5,541 nucleotides of DNA from Pseudomonadota bacterium. GTDB lineage: Bacteria > Pseudomonadota > Alphaproteobacteria > Sphingomonadales > Sphingomonadaceae. Within the stretch, counting starts at the first letter, position 1; each line of letters starts with the position of its first letter. Position numbers and translations under genes: made by a program. The notes beneath the pieces are model-generated. The model worked only from the letters and a program-made list of their open reading frames with translations. It made no database searches and was not told the origin of the DNA. This document shows, piece after piece, positions 1 through 5,390 of this stretch. Location: contig JAFAED010000199.1 in assembly GCA_023424275.1 (NCBI GenBank), positions 1 to 5,541 of the forward strand, in the 5' to 3' direction.

Positions 1-984
1 GCCAAGGATCGTTCCCGTCGCCGTGATACCGTTCAGCAGCTGTCCGACGACGAGGACCGGCAGTCCCGGACTCGTCGCCATGATCGCCCAGCGCAGCGCC
101 CCCGCCACGGCCCCCGCGACGATCAGCAGCCGTGGATCGCGCGTCCCCAACAGCTTTGCACCGAACCAGAAGGCGCCGATTTCCGCCGCCACGGCGAGCG
201 CTTGCAGCAGGCCGATCGTTGTCGTCGAGATACCCTGCGAAGCCCACTGGATCGCGCCAAAGCTGGTCAACACCCCATGGCTGCCCATGATCAGCGACGC
301 CGCAACCATCGCGAGGATCAGTCCGCGATCGCCGATCAGGTCGCGCCACCGCCCGCCCTTTGCATCATCGGCCGCCGAAAGCTTGCGATCCGAAGGGAGA
401 AAAAAGGCGACCACAGCCGGCGCGAGCAATAACACCGCAATCATCAGCGGCAGCATCTTGATCCCGGCGACGCCGATCGCCCAGCCAGCGGCCGCGTTCG
501 AGGCGACGACCGCGATCGAACCCCATACACGCAGTCGCCCGAAATCCAGCGAGCGGCTGCGCACGGCCATCACCGCATAAGCGTCGGTCAGCACCGGGAT
601 CTGGTCCCAGACAATCGAAAAGAAGATGACGATCATGATACGTCCGGCGTGGTCGGGTTCGCCGAGCAGCAGCAGCACGATCGCCGCCGACGCCAGCGAT
701 GTATAGGCGATCGCATTGCGAACCCAGCCGCGTCGTCCGACGAAGGCCGAAAAGGGGGCAACGGTCAGCAACCGCAGGATCAGCGGAATGGCGAGAAGCA
801 CGCCGATTTCCTCGGGCGAAGCGCCCGTCGTCTTCAGCCAAAGCGGCAGGAAGGCAAAGAAGCCATAATGGATATAGAGCGCCAGATAGAGGCCCGAAAC
901 GCCAAGACCGAGCTTGGTGGATTCGGGCCCGCGCGCCTGCGCCCCCTGGCCCATGGCCGATAAATTCTCGTGCGTCGCGCCCAT
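1..984 (-). CDS. MFS transporter, HcaT/MFS_1-like (3'-truncated by window edge)
   Basis: Inner-membrane secondary transporter, probably importing a small organic acid in symport with protons. The frame is open from ATG at 984 to base 1 with no stop, giving 328 residues; HcaT-type proteins are about 380-400 aa, so the last one or two helices lie outside. After a polar N-terminus (residues 1-24) there are successive hydrophobic stretches at about 28-50, 58-80, 90-107, 115-130, 152-170, 174-196, 219-238, 256-275, 285-303 and 307-328, with a charged central loop at 197-218. Residues 40-61 (YGFFAFLPLWL then TTGASPEEIG) and 246-268 (QWASQGISTTTIG then LLQALAVAAE) resemble the 3-phenylpropionate transporter HcaT family. 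The start at 984 is backed by GGGAGAG at 989-995. The gene lies downstream of the acyl-CoA dehydrogenase on the same strand, suggesting uptake of the compound that pathway degrades. Family assignment is firm; substrate is unknown, and nucleoside- or sugar-type MFS members are alternatives. Confidence 0.88.
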   Translation of the reverse strand, partial: MGATHENLSAMGQGAQARGPESTKLGLGVSGLYLALYIHYGFFAFLPLWLKTTGASPEEIGVLLAIPLILRLLTVAPFSAFVGRRGWVRNAIAYTSLASAAIVLLLLGEPDHAGRIMIVIFFSIVWDQIPVLTDAYAVMAVRSRSLDFGRLRVWGSIAVVASNAAAGWAIGVAGIKMLPLMIAVLLLAPAVVAFFLPSDRKLSAADDAKGGRWRDLIGDRGLILAMVAASLIMGSHGVLTSFGAIQWASQGISTTTIGLLQALAVAAEIGAFWFGAKLLGTRDPRLLIVAGAVAGALRWAIMATSPGLPVLVVGQLLNGITATGTILG

Positions 985-1122
985 ATATCTCTCCCGTGGA
1001 GCATCGCATAGGCGAAATTGTTATCGATGTCATTCAAATTTGCAACGAAGAAGATATGGGGCCATCAGCGGGGTAAACTGCGGACCTAGTGTCGGGTCAA
1101 AAGCGCATCCGGGGTCTGCCCG
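985..1122 (-). other. 138-bp gap between acyl-CoA dehydrogenase and MFS gene; possible weak promoter
   Basis: No gene and no convincing hairpin terminator is visible. It is more AT-rich than the flanking genes at 1010-1055. Read on the minus strand it has a weak sigma70-like pair, TTGCAA (1045-1040) and TAACAA (1023-1018), with a 16-bp spacer, followed by the transporter's Shine-Dalgarno at 989-995. The transporter may therefore have its own promoter or be read through from the upstream genes; the sequence does not decide. Confidence 0.3.
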
Positions 1123-2292
1123 TCAGTTTGCGGCGGCGAACTCGCGCAGCATATGTTTCGCAATCTGGAGCTGCAGGATCTGCGTCGTGCCTTCGTAGAT
1201 GCGATAGATGCGCGCATCGCGGAAAAAGCGTTCGGCGTCATATTCGGCGAGATATCCAGCGCCGCCATAGACCTGGACGCAGGCGTCGACGACGCGGCCG
1301 CACATTTCGCTGGCGAAGACCTTGAACGCGGCCGCTTTACGCAGGACATTCTCGCCCGCGTCGGCGCGGCGCGTGACGTCCTCCATCATGCATTCGGCGG
1401 CGTAGATGTCGATCTCGCTCTGCGCGAGCATCTGTTGGATCAGCTGGAAGTTCGCGATCGGTTCGCCGAATGCCTTGCGTTCGGTTGCATAGCGCGTGGC
1501 CGAATCCAGCGCGCGGCGGGCGTAGGCGGTCGCCGCCGCGCCGACCGACATGCGGCCATTGTCGAGGCTCATCATCGCAAAAGCAAAGCCTTTGCCAAGT
1601 TCGCCGCCGAGCAGCGCCTCGCCGCCGACGCGGACATCCTCCATGATGACGTCGGCGATATGGCTGCCCGACTGGCCCATCTTCTTGTCCGACTTGCCGA
1701 TGGTGATGCCGGGGGCGTCGAAGGGCACGACAAAGGCCGAGACATGGGCGTTCTTGGGCAGATTCTCCTTGCTCGTCCGCGCCATGATCAGGCCGACCTT
1801 CGCGAAGGGCGAGTTGGTGATGTAGCGCTTGGTGCCGTTCAAGACCCAGCCATTGTCGGTCTGCGTCGCGGTGGTCTGAAGCCCCGCCGAGTCCGATCCC
1901 GAGCCGGGCTCGGTCAGGCCGAAGCAGGCGATTTCGCCCGCCGCGACGCGCGGCAGCCATTCGGCCTTTTGCGCGTCGGTGCCGCCATTCTTCAGCGCCG
2001 AGGCGAACATGCCGATGTTGATCGAGATGATCGAGCGGAACGCCGGCATCGCATAGCTGATCGTATGGATCGTCTTGATATATTGGCTGACGTTCATCCC
2101 TGCCCCGCCATATTCCTCGGGGATCGTCAGGCCGAACAGGCCCATGTCGCGCATTTCGGACAGGATATCGTCGGGGATCGCGTCGGCCTCGATAATCTCC
2201 TTTTCCGCGGGCAGCAGGCGATCGCGCACATAGCGTTCGAGCTGTTCGATGAATTGTTCGAAGACGTCGGCGTCCATACCGGGGTTGCTCAT
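1123..2292 (-). CDS. acyl-CoA dehydrogenase family protein (FAD)
   Basis: FAD-dependent enzyme that introduces the 2,3-double bond into an acyl-CoA, passing electrons to ETF; cytosolic. The product is 389 aa, the usual length of a single-domain acyl-CoA dehydrogenase. The helical N-terminal domain (about 5-120) contains GLTIPEEYGGAG. The central beta domain has the flavin/substrate signature CFGLTEPGSGSD (123-134) and GTKRYITN (153-160). The C-terminal helical domain has the YATERKAFGEPI block, VYGGAGY and RIYEGTTQI. Glu367 of YEGT is where the catalytic base of medium/short-chain enzymes sits, so the enzyme should be active. The start at 2292 was chosen over ATG 2316 because AGGAA at 2299-2303 lies 6 nt ahead of it, and 2316 has no Shine-Dalgarno and would overlap the SDR. 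Only 10 bp separate it from the SDR stop, so the two are almost certainly co-transcribed. Chain length or branching of the substrate cannot be read from the sequence. Confidence 0.95.
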   Translation of the reverse strand: MSNPGMDADVFEQFIEQLERYVRDRLLPAEKEIIEADAIPDDILSEMRDMGLFGLTIPEEYGGAGMNVSQYIKTIHTISYAMPAFRSIISINIGMFASALKNGGTDAQKAEWLPRVAAGEIACFGLTEPGSGSDSAGLQTTATQTDNGWVLNGTKRYITNSPFAKVGLIMARTSKENLPKNAHVSAFVVPFDAPGITIGKSDKKMGQSGSHIADVIMEDVRVGGEALLGGELGKGFAFAMMSLDNGRMSVGAAATAYARRALDSATRYATERKAFGEPIANFQLIQQMLAQSEIDIYAAECMMEDVTRRADAGENVLRKAAAFKVFASEMCGRVVDACVQVYGGAGYLAEYDAERFFRDARIYRIYEGTTQILQLQIAKHMLREFAAAN

Positions 2293-2298
2293 GGCCTG

Positions 2299-2305
2299 TT
2301 CCTCA
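2299..2305 (-). promoter_or_regulatory. Shine-Dalgarno of acyl-CoA dehydrogenase overlapping SDR stop codon
   Basis: On the minus strand TGAGGAA combines the SDR stop codon (TGA, 2305-2303) with a GAGGAA ribosome-binding site, 6 nt before ATG at 2292. The overlap suggests translational coupling between the two enzymes, and it decides the start of the downstream gene. Confidence 0.7.
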
Positions 2306-3220
2306 AATCGGGTCATAGGGAAAGACGTGCGCCGAAACCTCGTCGGCGCGCGCGAAATCGGGGCGGAAGGCGGGAATCAGCTCGCTGGCAATCGCTTCTG
2401 CGGTCCAGCCCTCGAGCTTCGCCATCGAACGCACGGGACGTGGCTTCGAAAAGAGCAATATCTCATTCTTGCGCACGCTGAAAATCTGGTTCGTGACATC
2501 CTGCGACAGGTCGGACGCGAGATATGCGACGAGCGGCGCGATCTTGTCGGCCGACATGGACTTAAGGCGCTGGACGCGCTCCTGCTCCGCCGGCGTCGTC
2601 GCGGGGATCGACGAGGTCATGCGGCTCCAGGCAAAGGGCGCGATACAGTTCGAGCGCACCCCGACGCGCGCCATGTCGAGCGCGATCGACTGCGACAGCG
2701 CGACGACCCCGAGCTTCGCCGCCGAATAATTGGCCTGACCGATATTGCCGATCAGCCCGCTGGTCGAAGTGAAGTGGATGAAGCTGCCCGACTGCTGTTC
2801 GCGGAAATAAGGCGTCGCGGCCTTCGAGACGTTGAAGACGCCGGTGAGGTTGACCTCGATGACGCTCTTCCAGTCCTCGTAACTCATCTTGTGCCAGATC
2901 GTGTCGCGCAGGATACCGGCGTTGTTCACGACGGCGTCGATGCGGCCGAATTTCGCGACCGCATCCTCGATGATGCTCGCGGCCTCCTTGGGGTCGGCGA
3001 CATTGCCGAAATTGGCGGCAGCCTTGCCCCCTGCCGCGACGATCTCGTCAACCGTGGCCTCGGCGGGCGACGCATCGCCTCCGTCGCCAGCCTGGGCAAC
3101 GCCTGGGTCGTTCACGACGATGGCGGCCCCCTGCGCCGCACAGTGAATCGCCAGTTCGCGGCCAATTCCCCGCCCAGCACCCGTTATCGCAACGACCTTT
3201 CCGTCGAGGCATCCGTTCAT
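2303..3220 (-). CDS. SDR-family 3-hydroxyacyl-CoA dehydrogenase, MFE-2 dehydrogenase-domain type
   Basis: NAD-dependent short-chain dehydrogenase, 305 aa, probably oxidising a (3R)-3-hydroxyacyl-CoA or related CoA intermediate in the cytosol. Visible motifs are the dinucleotide-binding TGAGRGIG (13-20), Asp38 in VVNDPG after beta-2 (favours NAD over NADP), NNAG (99-102) followed by ILRD, Asn124, Ser152 in TSTSG, and Tyr165/Lys169 in NYSAAK, so the full catalytic tetrad is present. The insertion after Asp38 (GDGGDASPAEATVDEI), NNAGILRD, the GNIGQANYSAAK block, IAPFAWSRMT, and a C-terminal tail (about 233-305) beyond the normal FabG fold are typical of the dehydrogenase domain of peroxisomal multifunctional enzyme 2; no MaoC hydratase or SCP2 domain is fused. 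Start 3220 has GGAGAG at 3226-3231; the upstream in-frame ATG at 3262 lies across the likely promoter and lacks a ribosome site. It is the first gene of the minus-strand unit and is divergent from the iclR-type gene. FabG-like or xenobiotic dehydrogenase activity remains possible. Confidence 0.93.
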   Translation of the reverse strand: MNGCLDGKVVAITGAGRGIGRELAIHCAAQGAAIVVNDPGVAQAGDGGDASPAEATVDEIVAAGGKAAANFGNVADPKEAASIIEDAVAKFGRIDAVVNNAGILRDTIWHKMSYEDWKSVIEVNLTGVFNVSKAATPYFREQQSGSFIHFTSTSGLIGNIGQANYSAAKLGVVALSQSIALDMARVGVRSNCIAPFAWSRMTSSIPATTPAEQERVQRLKSMSADKIAPLVAYLASDLSQDVTNQIFSVRKNEILLFSKPRPVRSMAKLEGWTAEAIASELIPAFRPDFARADEVSAHVFPYDPI

Positions 3221-3251
3221 GGTCGCTCTCCGTTCAATCCATGTCCACATC

Positions 3252-3280
3252 GCGATATGCACTTGCCGTCAAAATTTCAA
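3252..3280 (-). promoter_or_regulatory. candidate sigma70-type promoter of the SDR operon
   Basis: Minus strand: -35-like TTGAAA (3280-3275), 17-bp spacer, and -10-like TATCGC (3257-3252, a weak match). Transcription would start near 3245, leaving a leader of about 25 nt that carries the SDR Shine-Dalgarno. A small interrupted palindrome (core ATCGCGAT, 3249-3256) overlaps the -10. The prediction is by eye; the -10 is poor, which would suit an activator-dependent promoter. Confidence 0.35.
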
Positions 3281-3289
3281 CATTAGGAA

Positions 3290-3318
3290 TTGATATTTCA
3301 TATATATGAAAATATTCG
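3290..3318 (+). promoter_or_regulatory. candidate promoter of the IclR-family gene, spacer occupied by the palindrome
   Basis: TTGATA (3290-3295, five of six to the -35 consensus), a 17-bp spacer consisting of the palindrome plus one A, then TATTCG (3313-3318, weak -10). The expected start of transcription is at about 3325, the A of the regulator ATG, so the message could be leaderless. A dimer on the palindrome would block this promoter. Confidence 0.3.
3296..3311. promoter_or_regulatory. perfect 16-bp palindrome, candidate IclR-type operator
   Basis: TTTCATATATATGAAA is identical to its reverse complement and lies in the 104-bp region between the divergent SDR operon and the IclR-type gene. 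With a one-base shift the symmetry continues weakly outward (GATATTTCAT / ATGAAAATATTC). IclR-family dimers bind short palindromes in exactly such divergent regions. Its centre is 21 bp before the regulator ATG and roughly 58 bp upstream of the predicted SDR transcription start. This fits autorepression on one side and activation or repression on the other. The palindrome is seen; the role is inferred. Confidence 0.6.
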
Positions 3319-3324
3319 AGACGA

Positions 3325-4065
3325 ATGTCCGGTCCGGTACGCTCCGTTTCGCAAGCCTTCGCGATCCTTCGCCTGCTTGCCCATTCGAACGCGCTGCCGC
3401 TTTCCGATATTGGCCGCAGCGTCGGACTCAGCCCGTCGAGCTGCCTCAACCTGCTCAGGACCCTTGTCGCGGAAGGCGCGATCGAGCGCGAGGAGCAGAA
3501 GAAGCAATATCGGCTGACGTCCGCCTGGCGAGGCTCCGATCCGCTCTGCGACAGCCGGGCGGCACGGCTTATCGATCGTGCCCCGCCTGCCATGGCACAA
3601 TTTGCCCAATCGCATGAGATGGCGGTGGGGCTGTGGCAAATTGTCTCGCGCGATCGCATGCAGCTTGTCGCGCACGCGCAAAGCGATGCCCGGATGCGGC
3701 TGACGCTAGCCGACAACCAGCGACAACCATTGGGCGCCGGCGCCGCGGGACGTGCGATAGCGGCGGCGCAAAAGGCCGGCGAAGCCGAATTGGCTGCACG
3801 TTTTGCGCAGGTTCGGTGGCATGGCAAGCTGTCGCTTGCGACCTATGTGCGAGAGGTCGAGGATGCGGCGACGAAAGGCTTTGCCCTCGATCGCGGCTAT
3901 GCGCATCAAGGGGTTTATACGGCTGCGGTCGCCCTCACCGGCATCGCGCCAGGTTTCTGCCTTACGGCGTCTTTCGTCGCGGGTTCGCGGGCCGATGGCG
4001 AACTCGACAAGCTCGGCAGCGCGCTAGGGCAGTTGAGCGACGAACTGATTGCGCTCTCTGGCTAG
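3325..4065 (+). CDS. IclR-family transcriptional regulator
   Basis: DNA-binding regulator of 246 aa, normal family length. The N-terminal winged helix-turn-helix covers about 5-65: RSVSQAFAILRLLA forms helix 1, LSDIGRSVGLSPSSCLNLLRTLVAEG (26-51) the helix-turn-helix, and AIEREEQKKQYRLT the wing. Residues about 80-246 form the IclR effector-binding domain, with recognisable LGAGAAGRAI (near 131-140), the EVEDAATKGFALDRG segment, and VALTGIAPGF before the final helix. No upstream start exists, because an in-frame stop lies at 3307-3309. The ribosome site before ATG is weak, which suits leaderless translation. It is transcribed away from the SDR/acyl-CoA dehydrogenase/MFS unit and most likely controls it in response to the pathway substrate or a CoA/acid intermediate. 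IclR members can activate or repress; which applies here cannot be seen. Confidence 0.93.
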   Translation: MSGPVRSVSQAFAILRLLAHSNALPLSDIGRSVGLSPSSCLNLLRTLVAEGAIEREEQKKQYRLTSAWRGSDPLCDSRAARLIDRAPPAMAQFAQSHEMAVGLWQIVSRDRMQLVAHAQSDARMRLTLADNQRQPLGAGAAGRAIAAAQKAGEAELAARFAQVRWHGKLSLATYVREVEDAATKGFALDRGYAHQGVYTAAVALTGIAPGFCLTASFVAGSRADGELDKLGSALGQLSDELIALSG

Positions 4066-4087
4066 TATTTGATCATCGGCAACGACA

Positions 4088-4125
4088 ATCGGCCGGGGCA
4101 AGCCAGTCGCCCGCCCCGGCCCGAT
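4088..4125. terminator. GC-rich hairpin between convergent genes, likely bidirectional terminator
   Basis: ATCGGCCGGGGC (4088-4099) pairs with GCCCCGGCC(C)GAT (4113-4125) around a 13-nt loop, with one bulged C. It fills most of the 62-bp gap between the regulator stop (4065) and the hydrolase stop (4128). Neither strand has a clear T-run after the stem, so it is not a canonical intrinsic terminator, but position and strength suggest it ends both transcripts or protects their 3' ends. Confidence 0.55.
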
Positions 4126-4127
4126 CA

Positions 4128-5099
4128 TTATCCGCGAATAAAGGCCAACATATCCTTGTTGATTTCGTCGGCATTGGTCGCCGCCATGCCGTGCGGATAG
4201 CCTTCGTAGGTCTTGAGCACGCCCTTCGCGAGCAGCTTCACCGAAAGCGGCGCCGAGTCCGCATAGGGGACGACCTGGTCGTCGGTGCCGTGCATGACGA
4301 GCGTCGGGACCTGGATCTTCTTCAGATCCTCGGTGAAGTCGGTTTCGGAAAAGGCCTTGATGCAATCATAATGCGCCTTGGCACTGCCGACCATGCCCTG
4401 CCGCCACCAATTCTGGATCAGGCCCTTGCTGATCTTTGCCCCGTCGCGGTTGAAGCCATAGAAGGGGCCCGAAGCGACATCGATATAGAATTGCGAGCGA
4501 TCGGCGGCGAGCGCCTTGCGGAAACCGTCGAACACATCGATCGGCAGACCGCCCGGATTGCTGTCCTTCTTGACCATCACCGGCGGCACGGCGCCGACGA
4601 GGATCAGTTTGGAAATCGCACCCGCCTTGGCGCGCGCGGCATAATGCGCGGCTTCGCCGCCGCCGGTCGAATGGCCGATATGCACCGCGCCTTTAAGGTC
4701 GAGCGCGGCAACCAGCGCCGCGACGTCGGCGGCATAGGTGTCCATGTCATTCCCGGTATCGGTCTGGGTCGAACGACCATGCCCGCGCCGGTCATGCGCG
4801 ATGACGCGATAACCCTGCGCGAGAAAGAAGAGCAGTTGGTTGTCCCATTCGTCGGCGGTCAGCGGCCAACCATGATGGAAGACGAGCGGCTGCGCGTTGC
4901 GCGGCCCCCAATCCTTGTAGAAAATCTGCACGCCGTCTGCGGTGGTAACGAAATTCATCGGATGTGCTCCTTGATTTGCGGAAGGGAGAGGTGCGCCGAG
5001 GACGGTGCTCGACCAATTGAGGCTGCTCGCGATCGTCACCGCACCGCCAGCGGCAACAAATGACCGGCGATTGAGCATGAATTCTTCCAAAATCGCCAT
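4128..5099 (-). CDS. alpha/beta hydrolase, non-heme chloroperoxidase/perhydrolase family, with Tat signal peptide
   Basis: Serine hydrolase of the bacterial cofactor-free haloperoxidase/arylesterase family; such proteins hydrolyse small esters and, with a carboxylic acid, catalyse perhydrolysis. From ATG 5099 it is 323 aa. The core (about 48-323) has HHGWPL near the oxyanion hole, HDRRGHGRS, the nucleophile elbow GHSTGG (Ser144), GAVPP, the cap segment [28 protein letters not shown], then HGTDDQVVP (Asp274) and YPHGMA (His303), so the triad is complete. Residues 9-36 form a twin-arginine signal: LNRRSFV, a hydrophobic stretch, and VLGA before a likely cleavage site. AGGGGA at 5106-5111 supports 5099; ATG 5078 (316 aa, GGAAG at 5084-5088) is equally plausible for export. 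A third start at 4958 (276 aa) has an excellent Shine-Dalgarno and gives the usual cytosolic family length. The frame is open upstream to 5351 but that part shows no homology. It is monocistronic, convergent with the regulator, and physiological substrate is unknown. Confidence 0.92.
   Translation of the reverse strand: MAILEEFMLNRRSFVAAGGAVTIASSLNWSSTVLGAPLPSANQGAHPMNFVTTADGVQIFYKDWGPRNAQPLVFHHGWPLTADEWDNQLLFFLAQGYRVIAHDRRGHGRSTQTDTGNDMDTYAADVAALVAALDLKGAVHIGHSTGGGEAAHYAARAKAGAISKLILVGAVPPVMVKKDSNPGGLPIDVFDGFRKALAADRSQFYIDVASGPFYGFNRDGAKISKGLIQNWWRQGMVGSAKAHYDCIKAFSETDFTEDLKKIQVPTLVMHGTDDQVVPYADSAPLSVKLLAKGVLKTYEGYPHGMAATNADEINKDMLAFIRG
4967..4972 (-). promoter_or_regulatory. strong internal Shine-Dalgarno before in-frame ATG 4958 of the alpha/beta hydrolase
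   Basis: AAGGAG on the minus strand, 8 nt ahead of ATG at 4958, inside the hydrolase frame just after the Tat leader. It is the best ribosome-binding sequence in this part of the window, better than those at 5099 or 5078. The protein from here starts [18 protein letters not shown], which is where ordinary cytosolic family members begin. Confidence 0.6.
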
Positions 5100-5140
5100 A
5101 TGAGATCCCCTGACTGGGCGATGTCGCCACAAATTCCGCT

Positions 5141-5155
5141 TCCCCGACGCGGGGA
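5141..5155. repeat. small inverted repeat, 6-bp arms
   Basis: TCCCCG-ACG-CGGGGA, perfect arms with a 3-nt loop, 42 bp upstream of the hydrolase start at 5099. It could form a hairpin in the leader of that mRNA or be a protein-binding site. Confidence 0.4.
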
Positions 5156-5201
5156 CCGGACGGGGGCATCTTGCTCCGATGCCGCCGCTTTGTGCACCGT
5201 G

Positions 5202-5229
5202 CCAAGGGCCGTACCAACCTATCCCTTGG
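5202..5229. repeat. inverted repeat, 7-bp perfect arms
   Basis: CCAAGGG (5202-5208) and CCCTTGG (5223-5229) around a 14-nt loop. The stem can be extended by GTG (5199-5201) with CAC three bases further on after a TCG bulge. A competing inner pairing, ACCAA (5213-5217) with TTGGT (5226-5230), shares the right arm. It could be a regulator site or an mRNA leader structure. Confidence 0.4.
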
Positions 5230-5308
5230 TCGCACTCCCATAGGCGGGGCGGCACGTCCCACGCGGCCGAACCGCCAAACCGCGACCGCGACTGAAAAAA
5301 ATTTGTCA

Positions 5309-5316
5309 CACATGTG
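5309..5316. repeat. 8-bp palindrome CACATGTG beside an A/T tract
   Basis: Perfect palindrome immediately after the AT-rich patch at 5294-5304, about 75 bp upstream of the secreted-protein ATG. Its position suits an operator or activator site, but an 8-bp palindrome alone is weak evidence. Confidence 0.25.
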
Positions 5317-5355
5317 CGGGTCCGTCCCGGCGGCGGTGTCTCCCCTTTCAAAAGC

Positions 5356-5371
5356 TTCAGCTCGCGCTGAA
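5356..5371 (+). repeat. hairpin TTCAGC-TCGC-GCTGAA in the leader of the secreted-protein gene
   Basis: Perfect 6-bp arms and a 4-nt loop, followed by a run of A. It ends 8 nt before AGGGA (5380-5384), the ribosome site of the gene starting at 5391. It may be a 5'-leader stem influencing stability or translation of that message, or a DNA operator. Confidence 0.4.
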
Positions 5372-5390
5372 AAACAGAAAGGGACGAGAG

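Larger units (their letters stand above)
5100..5390. other. 291-bp gene-free divergent leader/promoter region with several inverted repeats
   Basis: This stretch lies between the starts of two divergent genes and must contain both promoters, though I could not identify a convincing -35/-10 pair for either. It holds four small symmetric elements (5141-5155, 5202-5229, 5309-5316, 5356-5371) and an AT-rich patch at 5294-5304 (GAAAAAAATTT) in otherwise GC-rich sequence. The hydrolase frame stays open on the minus strand up to 5351, but the translation is rich in Arg, Gly, Pro and Trp and resembles no domain, so I read it as non-coding. Confidence 0.6.

Noticed and set aside
365..1033. Minus-strand open frame (222 codons) in another frame over the transporter
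   Set aside because: The correct frame (ATG 984, open to base 1) gives regular transmembrane helices; this one gives Arg-rich sequence.
1081..1122. Possible terminator after the acyl-CoA dehydrogenase
   Set aside because: GC-rich bits are present but I could find no stem with complementary arms or a T-run on the minus strand.
2293..2316. Upstream start of the acyl-CoA dehydrogenase at 2316
   Set aside because: It would overlap the SDR and lacks a Shine-Dalgarno; ATG 2292 has AGGAA at the right distance.
1153..2481. Long plus-strand open frame (442 codons) opposite the acyl-CoA dehydrogenase
   Set aside because: Antisense shadow of a fully conserved enzyme; His/Arg/Asp-rich repetitive composition with no recognisable domain.
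3249..3256. ATCGCGAT palindrome as a second operator
   Set aside because: Only 8 bp with interrupted flanks, and such CG palindromes arise often in this base composition; noted only within the promoter entry.
3221..3262. Upstream start of the SDR at 3262
   Set aside because: It has no ribosome site, overlaps the candidate promoter, and adds residues absent from the SDR fold; 3220 has GGAGAG.
2249..3286. Plus-strand open frame (345 codons) opposite the SDR
   Set aside because: Antisense to an SDR with all catalytic motifs; the translation has the typical Arg/Asp/Val bias of a complementary-strand shadow.
3633..5063. Long plus-strand open frame (476 codons) spanning the regulator 3' half, the terminator and the hydrolase
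   Set aside because: It runs across two well-recognised genes on both strands and a hairpin; the translation is Arg-rich low-quality sequence without a domain. It is a GC-rich shadow.
5100..5351. 84-residue N-terminal extension of the alpha/beta hydrolase from ATG 5351
   Set aside because: It would bury the Tat signal internally, shows no domain, and crosses a likely promoter region; starts at 5099 or 5078 have good ribosome sites.
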